64,000 nucleotides of DNA from Verrucomicrobiota bacterium (GCA_903970595.1 CAJCJI010000178.1:37883-101882); one strand, 5' to 3'; positions 17,102 through 26,458 are shown, counted from the first letter of the stretch. Program-made: numbers and translations. The notes: generated by a model not told the origin, from the letters alone.

Positions 17102-18709
17102 TCAGGACTTGCCTTGAACCTTGCGGATCGCCAGTACGCTGCCTTCGGCATCGCCTGACAGGTATAGCGTACCGTCCGGGCCGGCGGCGATCCCCGCGAA
17201 CGGACCCATCGGCCCGGACATTGTTCCGATGGGCCCCAGCACCTTCGGCGTGACGCCCTGCGGAGCGCCAACCGGCAGGCCGGAGGCCAGGGTGCGGCGC
17301 CCGCCGCCGCCCAGATCGCATTTGATGAGTTCCTTGCCGCCCGCATCGAGGATGTAGAGCGATCCGCCGAGGGCCAGTATGCCTTGGGGCTTCTGCAGTC
17401 CATCCAGCACGGTTTCAGCACGACCTCCGCTGAGCTTGACGACACGGCCTCCCGCCGACTCGGATACATAAGCAGTACCGTCAGAGGCGACGGTGACTCC
17501 CGAGGGTTTGCGCAGGCCGGTGGCCAGCGTCTCCACATTGCCCGACTGCACCGACAGCACGCGCCCGGTGCCCTGTTCCGCGAAGACCACGGCGCCCTTG
17601 GGGGCAATCGCCACGCCGTAAAGCTGGTCGAATCCGCTGGTGAGCACTTCGCTTCGCTGTTCCGCGGGCCAGTAGCGGGCGACGGCGCCGTTTGCAGTGG
17701 TGATGATGAATTCTCCCGGCCCCGCCGCGGCCACGCCGCGCGAATATCCCGGATAGCCGGGCGAGAACAGCATGCCGGCCAGGTGGCGGCTGCTGCCCGG
17801 CCGCAACGTGTAGGAGAAAGGCCCATCGGCCACATAGAGCAGGCCTGCGGTGTCCATTCCCAGCCCCAGCGGCCAGATCAGTCCGTCCGGGACCAGTTCC
17901 CGGGATTTGCCGCCATCGAGTATTTCGACGACATAGCCGGAAATATTCGAGACGAACATGCGCTCGCCGACGAAGGTCACGTTGTCCAGCCCAGGGGTGA
18001 GATTGGCCAGCACGGTGCGCTCGCCGCTGCGCGGGTCGATGCGCAGCACCTGGCCGCTGCCCACCTGGGTGGTGACGATATTGCCCTTGGAATCGAACTT
18101 GACCGAGTCCGGCACTCCGAGGTTGTCCGCCACTGTTTCCGGCGCGCCGCCGTCGAGGCTGACGCGCCAGATCTCATTGGTGCCCATGACCGGGAAGTAC
18201 AGCATGCCGTCCGGCCCTACTTCAAAGGCATTGGGCATGGGTACGTTTTCCAGCAGGATGCGCGGCGCGCCGCCATTGCGGTCCAGCTCCATGATCCGTC
18301 CGCCGACCCGGCATTCGCCGGCAATCAGCCGTCCCTGGTAAAAGGTGATCGGGTTGGCGACCGGGATGTCGCCGTACACCACCCGGGTGGTCCCATTGGG
18401 GGCGAGCATGCTGACCCGCCCTTCGGTGATTTCGGTGACGTACAGATTGCCTTCGGGATCGAACACCAGGTCATCGGGCGCGACGATGTCGCTGCCCATC
18501 GGGCTGACCGTTTCGATGGCGCCGGTGTTGATGTCGATCGCGCTGACCTGGCTGCCCGAAACCTGCGCCACGTAGATGCGGCCGTCAGGCCCGGTGCGCA
18601 GGCCATTGGCGCCGAACAGGCGGCTGGGCGGCGTGAGCCGCTCCAAGGCCCAGCCTTCGGAAACGGTTGCGGAACCTGGAGCTTTATAACGCTCGAATTG
18701 CTGCGACAT
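17102..18709 (-). CDS. NHL/SMP-30-like beta-propeller protein
   Basis: 535 residues made of repeated NHL/gluconolactonase-type blades, such as GLRTGPDGRIYVAQVSGSQV, DLVFDPEGNLYVTEITEGRV and AFEVGPDGMLYFPVMGTNEI. About eleven to twelve such strands suggest one or two propellers. Relatives include lactonases (SMP-30) and non-catalytic binding proteins. There is no signal peptide, so it is probably cytoplasmic. It follows the carboxylase alpha-subunit gene by 153 bases on the same strand. A lactonase opening a BVMO product is an attractive guess, but no metal-site residues were confirmed. Confidence 0.8.
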   Translation of the reverse strand: MSQQFERYKAPGSATVSEGWALERLTPPSRLFGANGLRTGPDGRIYVAQVSGSQVSAIDINTGAIETVSPMGSDIVAPDDLVFDPEGNLYVTEITEGRVSMLAPNGTTRVVYGDIPVANPITFYQGRLIAGECRVGGRIMELDRNGGAPRILLENVPMPNAFEVGPDGMLYFPVMGTNEIWRVSLDGGAPETVADNLGVPDSVKFDSKGNIVTTQVGSGQVLRIDPRSGERTVLANLTPGLDNVTFVGERMFVSNISGYVVEILDGGKSRELVPDGLIWPLGLGMDTAGLLYVADGPFSYTLRPGSSRHLAGMLFSPGYPGYSRGVAAAGPGEFIITTANGAVARYWPAEQRSEVLTSGFDQLYGVAIAPKGAVVFAEQGTGRVLSVQSGNVETLATGLRKPSGVTVASDGTAYVSESAGGRVVKLSGGRAETVLDGLQKPQGILALGGSLYILDAGGKELIKCDLGGGGRRTLASGLPVGAPQGVTPKVLGPIGTMSGPMGPFAGIAAGPDGTLYLSGDAEGSVLAIRKVQGKS

Positions 18710-18862
18710 GGTTACGGACTCCTCACTTTATTCGACCGGGATCTTGCTGATGTTTCCGTTCCGGTTGTTCCACCGCTGATCCGGAACGCTGTATACGGAA
18801 AAAGCTGTTTTGGTCCTTGCGCTGGAGCGAACGCCTGCCATTCGTCGAAACGGCGCCCGTCA

Positions 18863-20707
18863 TCAGCCTGGCGCCTCGTCGATCCGCGCCAGCAGCGCTT
18901 CCACCTGCACCTGCGCGCCGGCAGCGGTATTGAGTTCGGCCACCACGCCATCGAATGGCGCGATCAGCGTATGTTCCATTTTCATCGCTTCGAGCGTCAG
19001 CAGCTTCTGGCCCTTTTTCACCTTGTCGCCCGCGGCCACCTCGACGACGATGACCCGGCCCGGCATGGGGGCGAGAATCGCGCCCGTCGCGGCGCTGCCT
19101 CCGGCGGTGCCTTCCTTGCGCCAGGGCGTCAACAGCCAGGCCTGGCCGCGTTCGATGACAAAGGCCGATGCGGCCGGCCGGCCTTCCCCGCGGTGTTCCA
19201 GTCCTACTTCGACCGGGACGCCGTCGCACAGGAAGTGCGCCGTACGCACGGGTGCGGCATTCACCCTGAAGCCGGGCTGATGCGTGGGGGCTGCCAGCTT
19301 CATTGCGGCGCGGCTCAGGGCTGCGGGCGAAGGGGAGGGCGGCACCGCCATGGCCTCGCCGTCCCGGCCGATCAGGCCGGTATCGACGTCGCCGGCAACA
19401 AAGCTGGGATGTTCCAGCGCATTGACCAGGAAGGAGGCATTGGTCTTCACCGGCCAGGCCGCGGAACCGGCCAGTATCTGGTGCAGGCGGACGCGCGCCT
19501 GTTCCCGGTCCCGGCCATGGGCGATGATCTTGGCAATCATCGGGTCGTAGAAGGGAGAAACCTCGGCGCTCTGGAAGACGCCTGTGTCGATGCGGCTGCC
19601 TTCACCCGCGCCGAATTGCAGCAACTGCAGCGTGCCGATACTGGGCAGGAAACCTTTGGCGGGGTCTTCCGCGTACAGCCGCGCTTCCATCGCCGCGCCC
19701 TTGATCTCCAGCTGGTTCTGGCTCCTGGGCAGCGGCTCGCCGCTGGCTACGCGCAACTGCCATTCGACCAGATCGACACCGGTGATCTGCTCGGTGACCG
19801 GGTGCTCGACCTGCAGGCGGGTATTCATCTCCATGAACCAGATGCGGTCCGCCCGCAGGCCCTGCGAAGCGTCCGCAATGAATTCGATGGTTCCCGCGCC
19901 GACGTAGTCCACTGCCCTGGCCGCCTGCACCGCGGCGGCGCAGATGGTCTTGCGGGTCGCCTCGTCCATGCCGGGCGCGGGGGCTTCTTCGATCACCTTC
20001 TGGTGGCGGCGCTGCAGCGAGCAGTCGCGCTCGAACAGGTGGACGATGTTGCCGTGGCTGTCGCCGAACACCTGCACCTCGATATGGCGCGGGCGCAGGA
20101 TGTATTTCTCGATCAGGACGTGACTGTTGCCGAAGGATGCAGCCGCCTCGCGCTGGCAGGAGGCGAGCGCGTCGGCGAAATCCCCGGTGCGCTTGACCAG
20201 CCGCATGCCTTTGCCGCCGCCCCCGGCCACCGCCTTGATTAGCACCGGGAAGCCGATTTCGCCGGCGCGCTGCGCCAGGAATGCCGGTTCCTGGTTCTGG
20301 CCCATATAGCCGGGAGTCACGGCAACGCCGGCATCGGTCATCCGCTGCTTGGCGGCGTCCTTGAGGCCCATGGCGCGGATTGAATGCGGCTTCGGTCCAA
20401 CCCAGATGAGCCCGGCGTCAATCACCGCCTGCGCGAAATCGGCATTCTCTGAAAGAAAGCCATAGCCTGGGTGGATGGCCTGCGCGCCGCTCGCCTTGGC
20501 GGCGCCGAGTATTTTCTCCGCGACCAGGTAGCTTTCCCGTGCGGGAGAGGGGCCGATGTGGACCGCCTCGTCAGCCTCGCGCACGTGCAGCGCGCCGGCG
20601 TCGGCATCGGAGTAAACCGCGATGACGCGAATGCCCATGCGGCGCGCGGTGCGGGTGATGCGGCAGGCGATTTCGCCCCGGTTGGCGATGAGCAGGGAAG
20701 AGATCAT
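18863..20707 (-). CDS. mccA: Acyl-CoA carboxylase alpha subunit (biotin carboxylase plus biotin carrier)
   Basis: 614 residues. It begins MISSLLIANRGEIACRI, the biotin-carboxylase N-terminus, followed by the ATP-grasp domain (GGGGKGMRLV; FMEMNTRLQVEHPVTE). It ends with a biotinyl domain bearing EAMKMEH. The subunit carboxylates biotin with ATP and bicarbonate. With its partner it would carboxylate 3-methylcrotonyl-CoA, or a related branched enoyl-CoA such as geranyl-CoA. The ATG at 20707 lies 5 bases after the stop of the beta-subunit gene, indicating tight coupling. The frame is open further upstream, but only inside the partner gene. Confidence 0.9.
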   Translation of the reverse strand: MISSLLIANRGEIACRITRTARRMGIRVIAVYSDADAGALHVREADEAVHIGPSPARESYLVAEKILGAAKASGAQAIHPGYGFLSENADFAQAVIDAGLIWVGPKPHSIRAMGLKDAAKQRMTDAGVAVTPGYMGQNQEPAFLAQRAGEIGFPVLIKAVAGGGGKGMRLVKRTGDFADALASCQREAAASFGNSHVLIEKYILRPRHIEVQVFGDSHGNIVHLFERDCSLQRRHQKVIEEAPAPGMDEATRKTICAAAVQAARAVDYVGAGTIEFIADASQGLRADRIWFMEMNTRLQVEHPVTEQITGVDLVEWQLRVASGEPLPRSQNQLEIKGAAMEARLYAEDPAKGFLPSIGTLQLLQFGAGEGSRIDTGVFQSAEVSPFYDPMIAKIIAHGRDREQARVRLHQILAGSAAWPVKTNASFLVNALEHPSFVAGDVDTGLIGRDGEAMAVPPSPSPAALSRAAMKLAAPTHQPGFRVNAAPVRTAHFLCDGVPVEVGLEHRGEGRPAASAFVIERGQAWLLTPWRKEGTAGGSAATGAILAPMPGRVIVVEVAAGDKVKKGQKLLTLEAMKMEHTLIAPFDGVVAELNTAAGAQVQVEALLARIDEAPG

Positions 20708-20712
20708 GGCCG

Positions 20713-22314
20713 CTACATCCTGAACACGCCGAAGCGGGGATGCTCGGGGATGGGCGCCTCGAGGCACGCTTCCAAGGCGAGTCCCAGCACGTCGCGGGTC
20801 TGTACCGGATCGATCACGCCGTCGTCCCACAAGCGGGCGGTGGCGAAGTAGGGATTGCCCTCGTCTTCGTATTTCTGGCGGATCGGTGCCTTGAAGGCTT
20901 CGGCCTCCTGCGGTGTCCACTGGTCCGCGTCGCGGTGCACCGTGGCCAGGACGCTTGCCGCCTGCTCTCCACCCATCACGCTGATGCGGCTGTTCGGCCA
21001 GGTGAAGAGGAAGCGCGGTGAATAGGCCCTCCCGCACATGCCGTAGTTGCCTGCACCGAAACTGCTGCCGATCAGGACCGTGAGCTTGGGTACGCTGGCG
21101 GTGGCGACCGCCGTAACCAGCTTGGCGCCATGCTTGGCGATGCCCTCCGCCTCGTACTTGCCGCCGACCATGAAGCCCGAGATGTTCTGCAGGAACAGCA
21201 GCGGTATGCGCCGCTGGCAGGCGAGCTCGATGAAATGCGCGCCCTTCTGCGCGCTTTCCGAGAACAACACGCCGTTGTTGGCCAGGATGGCGACCGGGAT
21301 TCCCCAGATATGCGCGAAGCCGCAGACCAGCGTCGAGCCGTACAGCGGCTTGAATTCGTGGAACTCGGAGCCATCGACCAGCCGCGCGATCACCTCGTGC
21401 ACGTCGTAAGGCGCGCGCACGTCGTCAGGCACCACGGCGTAAAGCTCCTCGGGCGCATATTTCGGCGGGCGCGGGTCCCTGAGCGGCAGATGGTGGGCGT
21501 GACGGGGCCCCAGGTGACTGACGATGTCGCGGACGATGCTGAGGGCGTGTTCGTCGTTCTCGGCCAGGTGATCGGCCACGCCCGACTTGCGCGTGTGCAA
21601 TTCTCCGCCCCCGAGTTCTTCGGCGCTGATTTCCTCGCCGATCGCCGCCTTCACCAGCGGCGGTCCGGCCAGGAAGATCGTGCCCTGGTTCCGGACGATC
21701 ACGGTCTCGTCGCTCATGGCCGGCACATAGGCGCCGCCGGCGGTGCAACTGCCCATGACGCAGGCGATCTGCGGGATGCCCTTGGCGCTCATGTTGGCCT
21801 GGTTGAAGAAAATGCGTCCGAAATGCTCGCGATCCGGGAACACCTCGGACTGGTGCGGCAGGTTGGCGCCGCCGGAGTCCACCAGGTAGATGCAGGGCAG
21901 GCGGTTTTGCTCGGCGATCTCCTGGGCGCGCAGGTGCTTTTTCACTGTGAGCGGGTAATAGGTGCCGCCCTTCACCGTGGCGTCGTTTGCCACGATCATG
22001 CACAGGCGGCCGGATACGCGGCCAACGGCGGTGATGATGGCGGCCCCCGGAATTTCGCCGTCGTACAAGTCGCTGGCGGCAAGCTGTCCGATCTCGAGCA
22101 TCGGCGAGCCCGGATCCAGCAGGCGCTCCACGCGTTCGCGCGGCAGCAGCTTGCCCCGGCTCGTGTGGCGCTTGCGCGAGACCTCGTTGCCGCCGAGCGC
22201 GGCGGCGGCGACCTTTGCGCGCAAGGCTTCCGCCAGGCGCCTGTGGTGAGCGCTTCGCGCCTTGGCCTCAGCGCTTTCAGACTGGAGCAAGGAAGAAAGG
22301 ATGGGGGCACTCAT
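20713..22314 (-). CDS. mccB: Acyl-CoA carboxylase beta subunit (methylcrotonyl-CoA-carboxylase type)
   Basis: 533 residues of the carboxyltransferase family, with two crotonase-like halves. The pattern [40 protein letters not shown] and [20 protein letters not shown] is very close to methylcrotonyl-CoA carboxylase beta (MccB/LiuB). The enzyme acts in leucine and isoprenoid breakdown. Geranyl-CoA carboxylase (AtuC) is the main alternative, separated by pocket residues that I cannot align here. It is first in a leftward operon with the alpha subunit and the propeller gene. No other leucine-pathway genes (HMG-CoA lyase, methylglutaconyl hydratase) are adjacent. Confidence 0.88.
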   Translation of the reverse strand: MSAPILSSLLQSESAEAKARSAHHRRLAEALRAKVAAAALGGNEVSRKRHTSRGKLLPRERVERLLDPGSPMLEIGQLAASDLYDGEIPGAAIITAVGRVSGRLCMIVANDATVKGGTYYPLTVKKHLRAQEIAEQNRLPCIYLVDSGGANLPHQSEVFPDREHFGRIFFNQANMSAKGIPQIACVMGSCTAGGAYVPAMSDETVIVRNQGTIFLAGPPLVKAAIGEEISAEELGGGELHTRKSGVADHLAENDEHALSIVRDIVSHLGPRHAHHLPLRDPRPPKYAPEELYAVVPDDVRAPYDVHEVIARLVDGSEFHEFKPLYGSTLVCGFAHIWGIPVAILANNGVLFSESAQKGAHFIELACQRRIPLLFLQNISGFMVGGKYEAEGIAKHGAKLVTAVATASVPKLTVLIGSSFGAGNYGMCGRAYSPRFLFTWPNSRISVMGGEQAASVLATVHRDADQWTPQEAEAFKAPIRQKYEDEGNPYFATARLWDDGVIDPVQTRDVLGLALEACLEAPIPEHPRFGVFRM

Positions 22315-22645
22315 AGTGCAGTTCGGTCCACACCGCGCTCAAACTGCAAGCCGGAGGGCAAATACCGCATCAGGGATTTCACGGTAGCGGCAATGAACAT
22401 GATCTTCGACCAATTCTTTTGTGTGCATGGAGAAAATCAATGTACCAGTTGCGGCCTGCGGTGTTGCTAGCGCTTGTCGTTCGGCCGGCCAAGCCAAGCA
22501 TCGCCCGAAGCCCATCCCGCGGGCACAAATCCATGATCAGGGCACTTATCGCCGCAAAGCAGGCTTGCAGTATGCTGCGCAGCGCAGACGACGATCCTCC
22601 TCCGATCCTCCGGCTCTTCTGGTCGGGGCCAAGGCAATTTACTGG

Positions 22646-22658
22646 ACAACAGTGTTGT
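22646..22658. promoter_or_regulatory. Perfect palindrome ACAACA-G-TGTTGT, candidate operator
   Basis: An exact 6-bp-arm palindrome about 330 bases upstream of the carboxylase operon. Near-copies with one mismatch are upstream of the MaoC (8471), BVMO (12139) and SDR (61379) genes. A TetR-type or similar dimer is the likely binder. Confidence 0.5.
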
Positions 22659-22711
22659 TGCGCAAGCGCAGTGCCCGGTGCGCTGTCCGGTCTGCCGGCA
22701 GCGCTTCGGGC

Positions 22712-22740
22712 CCTGGACCCCGGCTTTCGCCGGCGTGACG
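22712..22740. repeat. REP-like extragenic palindrome
   Basis: CCTGGACCCCGGC, TTTC, GCCGGCGTGACG. The core (CCGGCTTTCGCCGG) and flanks match the pair at 35182-35262. Such elements are dispersed in proteobacterial genomes and are spread by RAYT transposases; none is encoded here. Confidence 0.75.
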
Positions 22741-22754
22741 ATTTGATAGGATCT

Positions 22755-23579
22755 TCATTCCGGAGATGCCTCGCCGCAAAGCTGCGTCGACAAGGTCCGG
22801 GCGGCGGTCCGCAGGGCATCTTGCAGCGCCGGGAGTCCGTTTCGCTTGAGTGCGCTGCCGATGCCGATGGCGACCAGCGCATGGCCCAGTTTATGGCGCG
22901 CCTTCCATACCGGGGCGGCGACCACCGTTACTCCGGAGATGTAGTTGCCGGAATCGACCGCAAAGCCCTGCGTCTTGGTCTGGCCGACTTGCGCCTTCCA
23001 CTCCTCGAAGCTCGGCGGTTCGTCCCAGCGCAGCGTGTTGAACCGGGCCTTCAACTCGGCTTCGGCATGGTCGCCGAACGCGGCGATGCAGCGGCCCGTG
23101 GCGCTGATCAGCGCCGGAAAGCGGCTGCCGATCTGGGTGCTGAGCTGGAAATTGTGCCCGGTCTGGGACACCGCCACCACCACGATATGGTCGAGCCCGA
23201 CGATGTGAACGCCGAGCAGGGTGACGTCGAAAGTCTGGCTGAGACGGTCCAATACCGGTTGGGCCAGGTCGTTGAAGCGGTTGCGCCTGAGCCACTGCCG
23301 CGCCAGGGTGAGTACGCCCGCCTCGAGGGAGTAGCGCTTGGTATCGGGATCGAAGGAGACGAATTCCTCTTCGAGCAAGGCCCTGAGAATGTACAGGCAG
23401 GTGCTTGGCACCAGCCCTAGCTCGCGCGCGATGGCCTGCACGCCCAGCGGTACGTCGCTTTTGCCGAGCAGGCGCAGTACAGCCGCGGCACGCGAGATGG
23501 CGGGCGCCTTGCTCGCCTTCACAACCTGGCTGAGTTCGCGCTCGGGGGAAGCCGGATGCTGCCGCTTGCTGATGGGCAT
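22755..23579 (-). CDS. IclR-family transcriptional regulator
   Basis: 274 residues. An N-terminal winged helix-turn-helix (SRAAAVLRLLGKSDVPLGVQ; ARELGLVPSTCLYILRALLE) is followed by the IclR effector domain (GSRFPALISATGRCIAAFG and a GFAVDSGNYISGVTVVAAPV region). IclR proteins repress or activate divergent catabolic operons and respond to aromatic or carboxylic acids. It diverges from the seven-gene acyl-CoA operon starting at 23714. A perfect inverted repeat lies 34 bases from its start, so autoregulation plus control of that operon is very likely. Confidence 0.93.
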   Translation of the reverse strand: MPISKRQHPASPERELSQVVKASKAPAISRAAAVLRLLGKSDVPLGVQAIARELGLVPSTCLYILRALLEEEFVSFDPDTKRYSLEAGVLTLARQWLRRNRFNDLAQPVLDRLSQTFDVTLLGVHIVGLDHIVVVAVSQTGHNFQLSTQIGSRFPALISATGRCIAAFGDHAEAELKARFNTLRWDEPPSFEEWKAQVGQTKTQGFAVDSGNYISGVTVVAAPVWKARHKLGHALVAIGIGSALKRNGLPALQDALRTAARTLSTQLCGEASPE

Positions 23580-23612
23580 GAGGGGTCTGAAGAATAATGA
23601 AAGTTGTTCAAT

Positions 23613-23633
23613 ATATAGAAAGTAATTCTATAT
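23613..23633. promoter_or_regulatory. Probable IclR operator
   Basis: ATATAGAA-AGTAA-TTCTATAT is a perfect 8-bp-arm inverted repeat in an AT-rich island between the divergent IclR and acyl-CoA-ligase genes. Size and position fit the roughly 14-20-bp palindromes bound by IclR dimers. Confidence 0.65.
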
Positions 23634-23713
23634 TTGCAATGACTGCAAGCCTGTGGCATCGTACGTCCGCCGCAAATCCGCCCCGCGGCCTGGACAGGAA
23701 TACCGATCGATCG

Positions 23714-25270
23714 ATGGCGAAGCTCACGGACTACGCCAGTTACGCAGACGCCCAGCGCTTTGCCAATTCGACGGCACTGTGGGAGTTGTTTGACGGCAAC
23801 AGCGAACAGCTCAACATCGCCCACGAATGCATCAGCCGCCACGCGGACGGCTCCGGGCGCACGGCGGTGCGCATTGCGCATGCGGACGGGGCCGACGAGA
23901 TCCTGAGCTTCGACAAAATCGGCGCCGACTCCGCGCGCTTCGCGCATTGGCTGGTCGCCAACGGCATTCAGCCCGGGGACCGCATCGCTTTTATGCTCGA
24001 TCCCTCGCTGCCCTTCTACGTCAGCCTGTTCGGCGCGATGATGATGGGCGCGATCAGCGTGCCCTTGTTCACGCTGTTTGGCCTCGACGGCCTGCGGCTG
24101 CGGGTCGACGACTGCAAGCCCAGGCTGCTGATCACCAACGCCGAAAAGGCGGAGATCGCCAGGCAGATCGAGGGCGTTCGCGTGGTGGTGGCCGATGCGG
24201 ACCTGCTCGAGGACATCGCACGCCTGCCCGGCCGCTATCAGTCAAGCTCACGCGCCAACGATCTGGCGGTTTTCCAATACACATCCGGCACCACGCGCGA
24301 GTTGCCGGCGGCGGTCAAGCATACCCACCGCTCTATCGTAACGCTGATGTTTGCCGCGTTGTATGGAACCGGCATCCGGCCGGGCGATGAATATTTCTGT
24401 CCCTCCTCGCCGGCCTGGGGGCATGGCCTCTGGCACGGCACGCTGGCGCCGCTGGCGCTGGGCGTCACGACCGGCACGTTTTCGGGCCGCTTCGACGCCA
24501 TACGCCTGATGAAGGCCTTGCAAGACTACAAGATCACCAACATGTCGGCCGCGGCCACGCACTACCGGATGATGAAGAACTCCGGCAAGGCCTCGGAATT
24601 CAGGTTTTACTTCAAGAAGCTGTCCTACACCGGCGAGCCGATCGATCCGGCCACCCTGCAATTCATCGAGGACACGTTCGGCGTGCCGGCCTGCAGCATG
24701 TATGGCACCACCGAGATCGGCGTGGTCCTGGTCAACTATCCCGGCGCCGGCGACTACGTCGTGAAGCCGGGCTCCTTGGGCAAGCCGATCCCCGGACTCA
24801 AGCTCCAGGTGCAGAAGCCGGACGGAACGCCGGCGGAACCCGGCGTCGTCGGCGAACTGATGCTGTGGAAGCGCAACGGCTGGGAGACCACCAAGGACCT
24901 CGCCAAGACCGACGAGGACGGGTACCTCTATCACTGCGGCCGGGCCGACGACGTGATCATCTCCGCCGGCTGGACCATGAGCGCGGTGGAAATAGAAAAC
25001 ACCTTGCTCAAGCACCCGGACGTGAGGGAAGCGGCGATCATCGGCGTGCCGGATGCCACACGCGGCCAGGTGGCAAAGGCTTTCATCGTTTCGGAGCGCG
25101 CAGCGAGCGACGACTTTGCCGATGAACTGAAGAAATTCACGCGCGAGCGCTTGAGCCAGCACGAATTCCCGCGCCACATCGCCTTTGTGGGCGAGCTTCC
25201 CAAGACCCCGGCGGGAAAGGTTCACCGCAAAATTTTGCGCGAACGAGAGGCCGCCGCCGTCGGCAGTTGA
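23714..25270 (+). CDS. Acyl-CoA ligase/AMP-dependent synthetase with atypical P-loop
   Basis: 518 residues of the ANL superfamily, nearest by eye to the benzoate/acetate-type ligases. The P-loop reads YTSGTTRELPAAVKHTH, without the usual G-x-PK. The A5 region is SMYGTTEIGV, A8 is GYLYHCGRADDVI, and the C-terminal catalytic lysine is in KTPAGKVHRKIL. It would activate a carboxylic acid to its CoA ester using ATP. ATG 23714 is chosen (AGGA upstream, past the IclR operator). It is the first gene of the operon, followed 18 bases later by the MaoC hydratase. Confidence 0.88.
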   Translation: MAKLTDYASYADAQRFANSTALWELFDGNSEQLNIAHECISRHADGSGRTAVRIAHADGADEILSFDKIGADSARFAHWLVANGIQPGDRIAFMLDPSLPFYVSLFGAMMMGAISVPLFTLFGLDGLRLRVDDCKPRLLITNAEKAEIARQIEGVRVVVADADLLEDIARLPGRYQSSSRANDLAVFQYTSGTTRELPAAVKHTHRSIVTLMFAALYGTGIRPGDEYFCPSSPAWGHGLWHGTLAPLALGVTTGTFSGRFDAIRLMKALQDYKITNMSAAATHYRMMKNSGKASEFRFYFKKLSYTGEPIDPATLQFIEDTFGVPACSMYGTTEIGVVLVNYPGAGDYVVKPGSLGKPIPGLKLQVQKPDGTPAEPGVVGELMLWKRNGWETTKDLAKTDEDGYLYHCGRADDVIISAGWTMSAVEIENTLLKHPDVREAAIIGVPDATRGQVAKAFIVSERAASDDFADELKKFTRERLSQHEFPRHIAFVGELPKTPAGKVHRKILREREAAAVGS

Positions 25271-25288
25271 ATATCCAGGAGAGAAGTC

Positions 25289-26437
25289 ATGACGATGCCC
25301 GAGCAAACCATCACGAGCCGCTTTCCCAAGATCACGGAAGAGGGTCTTAACGATCTGCGCCAGCGGATCGGCGTCAAGATCACCGATACCATCGAGCCGT
25401 GGAACTACGAGGCGACCCGCGACGCCATCCGGCACTATGCGCATGGCATCGGCGACGACAACCCGCTGTGGTGCGATCCCGCCTATGCCGAAAAGACCCG
25501 GTACGGCAGCATTGTGGCCTTGCCGAGTTTCCTGTTCAGCAGCAGCCGCATCGTATCGGGCTACTGCGGCGGCCTTTCGGGAATCCATGCCATGTGGGCG
25601 GGCGCCGACTGGGTCTGGCACAAGCCGGTTTTGCGTAACGACCAGATCACCACCGAGGCTTACCTGAAGGATCTGATCGAGCATCAGACCCGCTTCGCGG
25701 GCCGCAGCTTCCAGCAGATCTACCATGTCGACTTCTTCAATCAGAAGGGCGACAAGGTTGCGGAATGCGACTCCTGGGTGTTCCGCACCGATCGGGACGA
25801 AGCACGTGAGCGCGGAACCAAGTACACCGAGGCGCGCGGGCGCGTGGAGCCATACACTGAGGAACAGCTCGCGGAGTTCTCCAAGCTGTATCAGGCCGAG
25901 GAAATTCGCGGCGCCAAGCCGCGCTATTGGGAAGACGTGAAGGAAGGCGAAGAACTGCCGCGCATGATGAAGGGCCCGATGACGGTCACCGGCTTCATCT
26001 GCTACGCGCAAGGCTGGGGCGGTCTCTACATCCGCGCCAACAAGCTCGCCTGGAAGATGCAGACCAAGCACCCAGGACTGGGCATCAAGAATCGCTTCAA
26101 CGTGCCCGACTGCCCCGAGCGCGTGCATTGGGATGAAGCCTTCGCGCTGGAAGTCGGAGCGCCGGGCGCCTATGACTACGGCCCCGAGCGCTGCTCCTGG
26201 CTGACGCATCACCTCACCAACTGGATGGGCGACGAAGGCTTCCTGCGCAAGAGCAAGTGCCAGATCCGCCGCCACAATCCGGACGGCGATGCGATCGTCA
26301 TCGAGGGCGTGGTCAGCCGCAAGTTCGTGGAAGGCGGCAAGCACCTGGTGGAAATCAGCCAGAAGGCACAGACCCACCGCGGCGAACTCTCGGCCAGCGG
26401 CGCGGCGATCGTCGAATTGCCGAGCCGGGCTGCGTAA
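25289..26437 (+). CDS. MaoC-type double hot-dog acyl-CoA hydratase
   Basis: 382 residues, paralogous to the protein at 8594-9793. The N-terminal half has RDAIRHYAHGIGDDNPLWCD and RYGSIVALPSFLF (MaoC_dehydrat_N type). The C-terminal half begins at YWEDVKEGEELPRMMKGPMT. Such proteins hydrate enoyl-CoA intermediates, often where the acyl chain is bulky (steroid side chains). The start has CAGGAGAGAAGTC before it. Second gene of the IclR-controlled operon. The canonical hydratase catalytic His/Asp set was not verified. Confidence 0.87.
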   Translation: MTMPEQTITSRFPKITEEGLNDLRQRIGVKITDTIEPWNYEATRDAIRHYAHGIGDDNPLWCDPAYAEKTRYGSIVALPSFLFSSSRIVSGYCGGLSGIHAMWAGADWVWHKPVLRNDQITTEAYLKDLIEHQTRFAGRSFQQIYHVDFFNQKGDKVAECDSWVFRTDRDEARERGTKYTEARGRVEPYTEEQLAEFSKLYQAEEIRGAKPRYWEDVKEGEELPRMMKGPMTVTGFICYAQGWGGLYIRANKLAWKMQTKHPGLGIKNRFNVPDCPERVHWDEAFALEVGAPGAYDYGPERCSWLTHHLTNWMGDEGFLRKSKCQIRRHNPDGDAIVIEGVVSRKFVEGGKHLVEISQKAQTHRGELSASGAAIVELPSRAA

Positions 26438-26458
26438 GGCTGAGCCGCGCCTCGCGGG

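Larger units (their letters stand above)
22315..22754. other. Intergenic region upstream of the carboxylase operon
   Basis: 440 bases lie between the carboxylase start and the end of the IclR gene. They contain the perfect 13-bp palindrome at 22646 and a REP-like palindrome at 22712. Open frames here lack ribosome sites and family resemblance, so I read the stretch as regulatory and non-coding. Confidence 0.5.

Noticed and set aside
17384..20242. Very long plus-strand open frame (over 900 codons) opposite the propeller and carboxylase genes
   Set aside because: It is antisense to the biotin carboxylase and NHL repeats. The translation is an artefact of GC-rich antisense sequence.
20713..22314. 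Assigning the carboxylase firmly as geranyl-CoA carboxylase (Atu pathway)
   Set aside because: The overall sequence looks closest to methylcrotonyl-CoA carboxylase, and no atu-type gene set surrounds it. It is kept only as an alternative.
24248..26377. Long minus-strand open frame (over 700 codons) opposite the ligase and MaoC genes
   Set aside because: Its translation shows no family motif and is low-complexity. It lies antisense to two clearly conserved genes; GC-rich third positions create such frames by chance.
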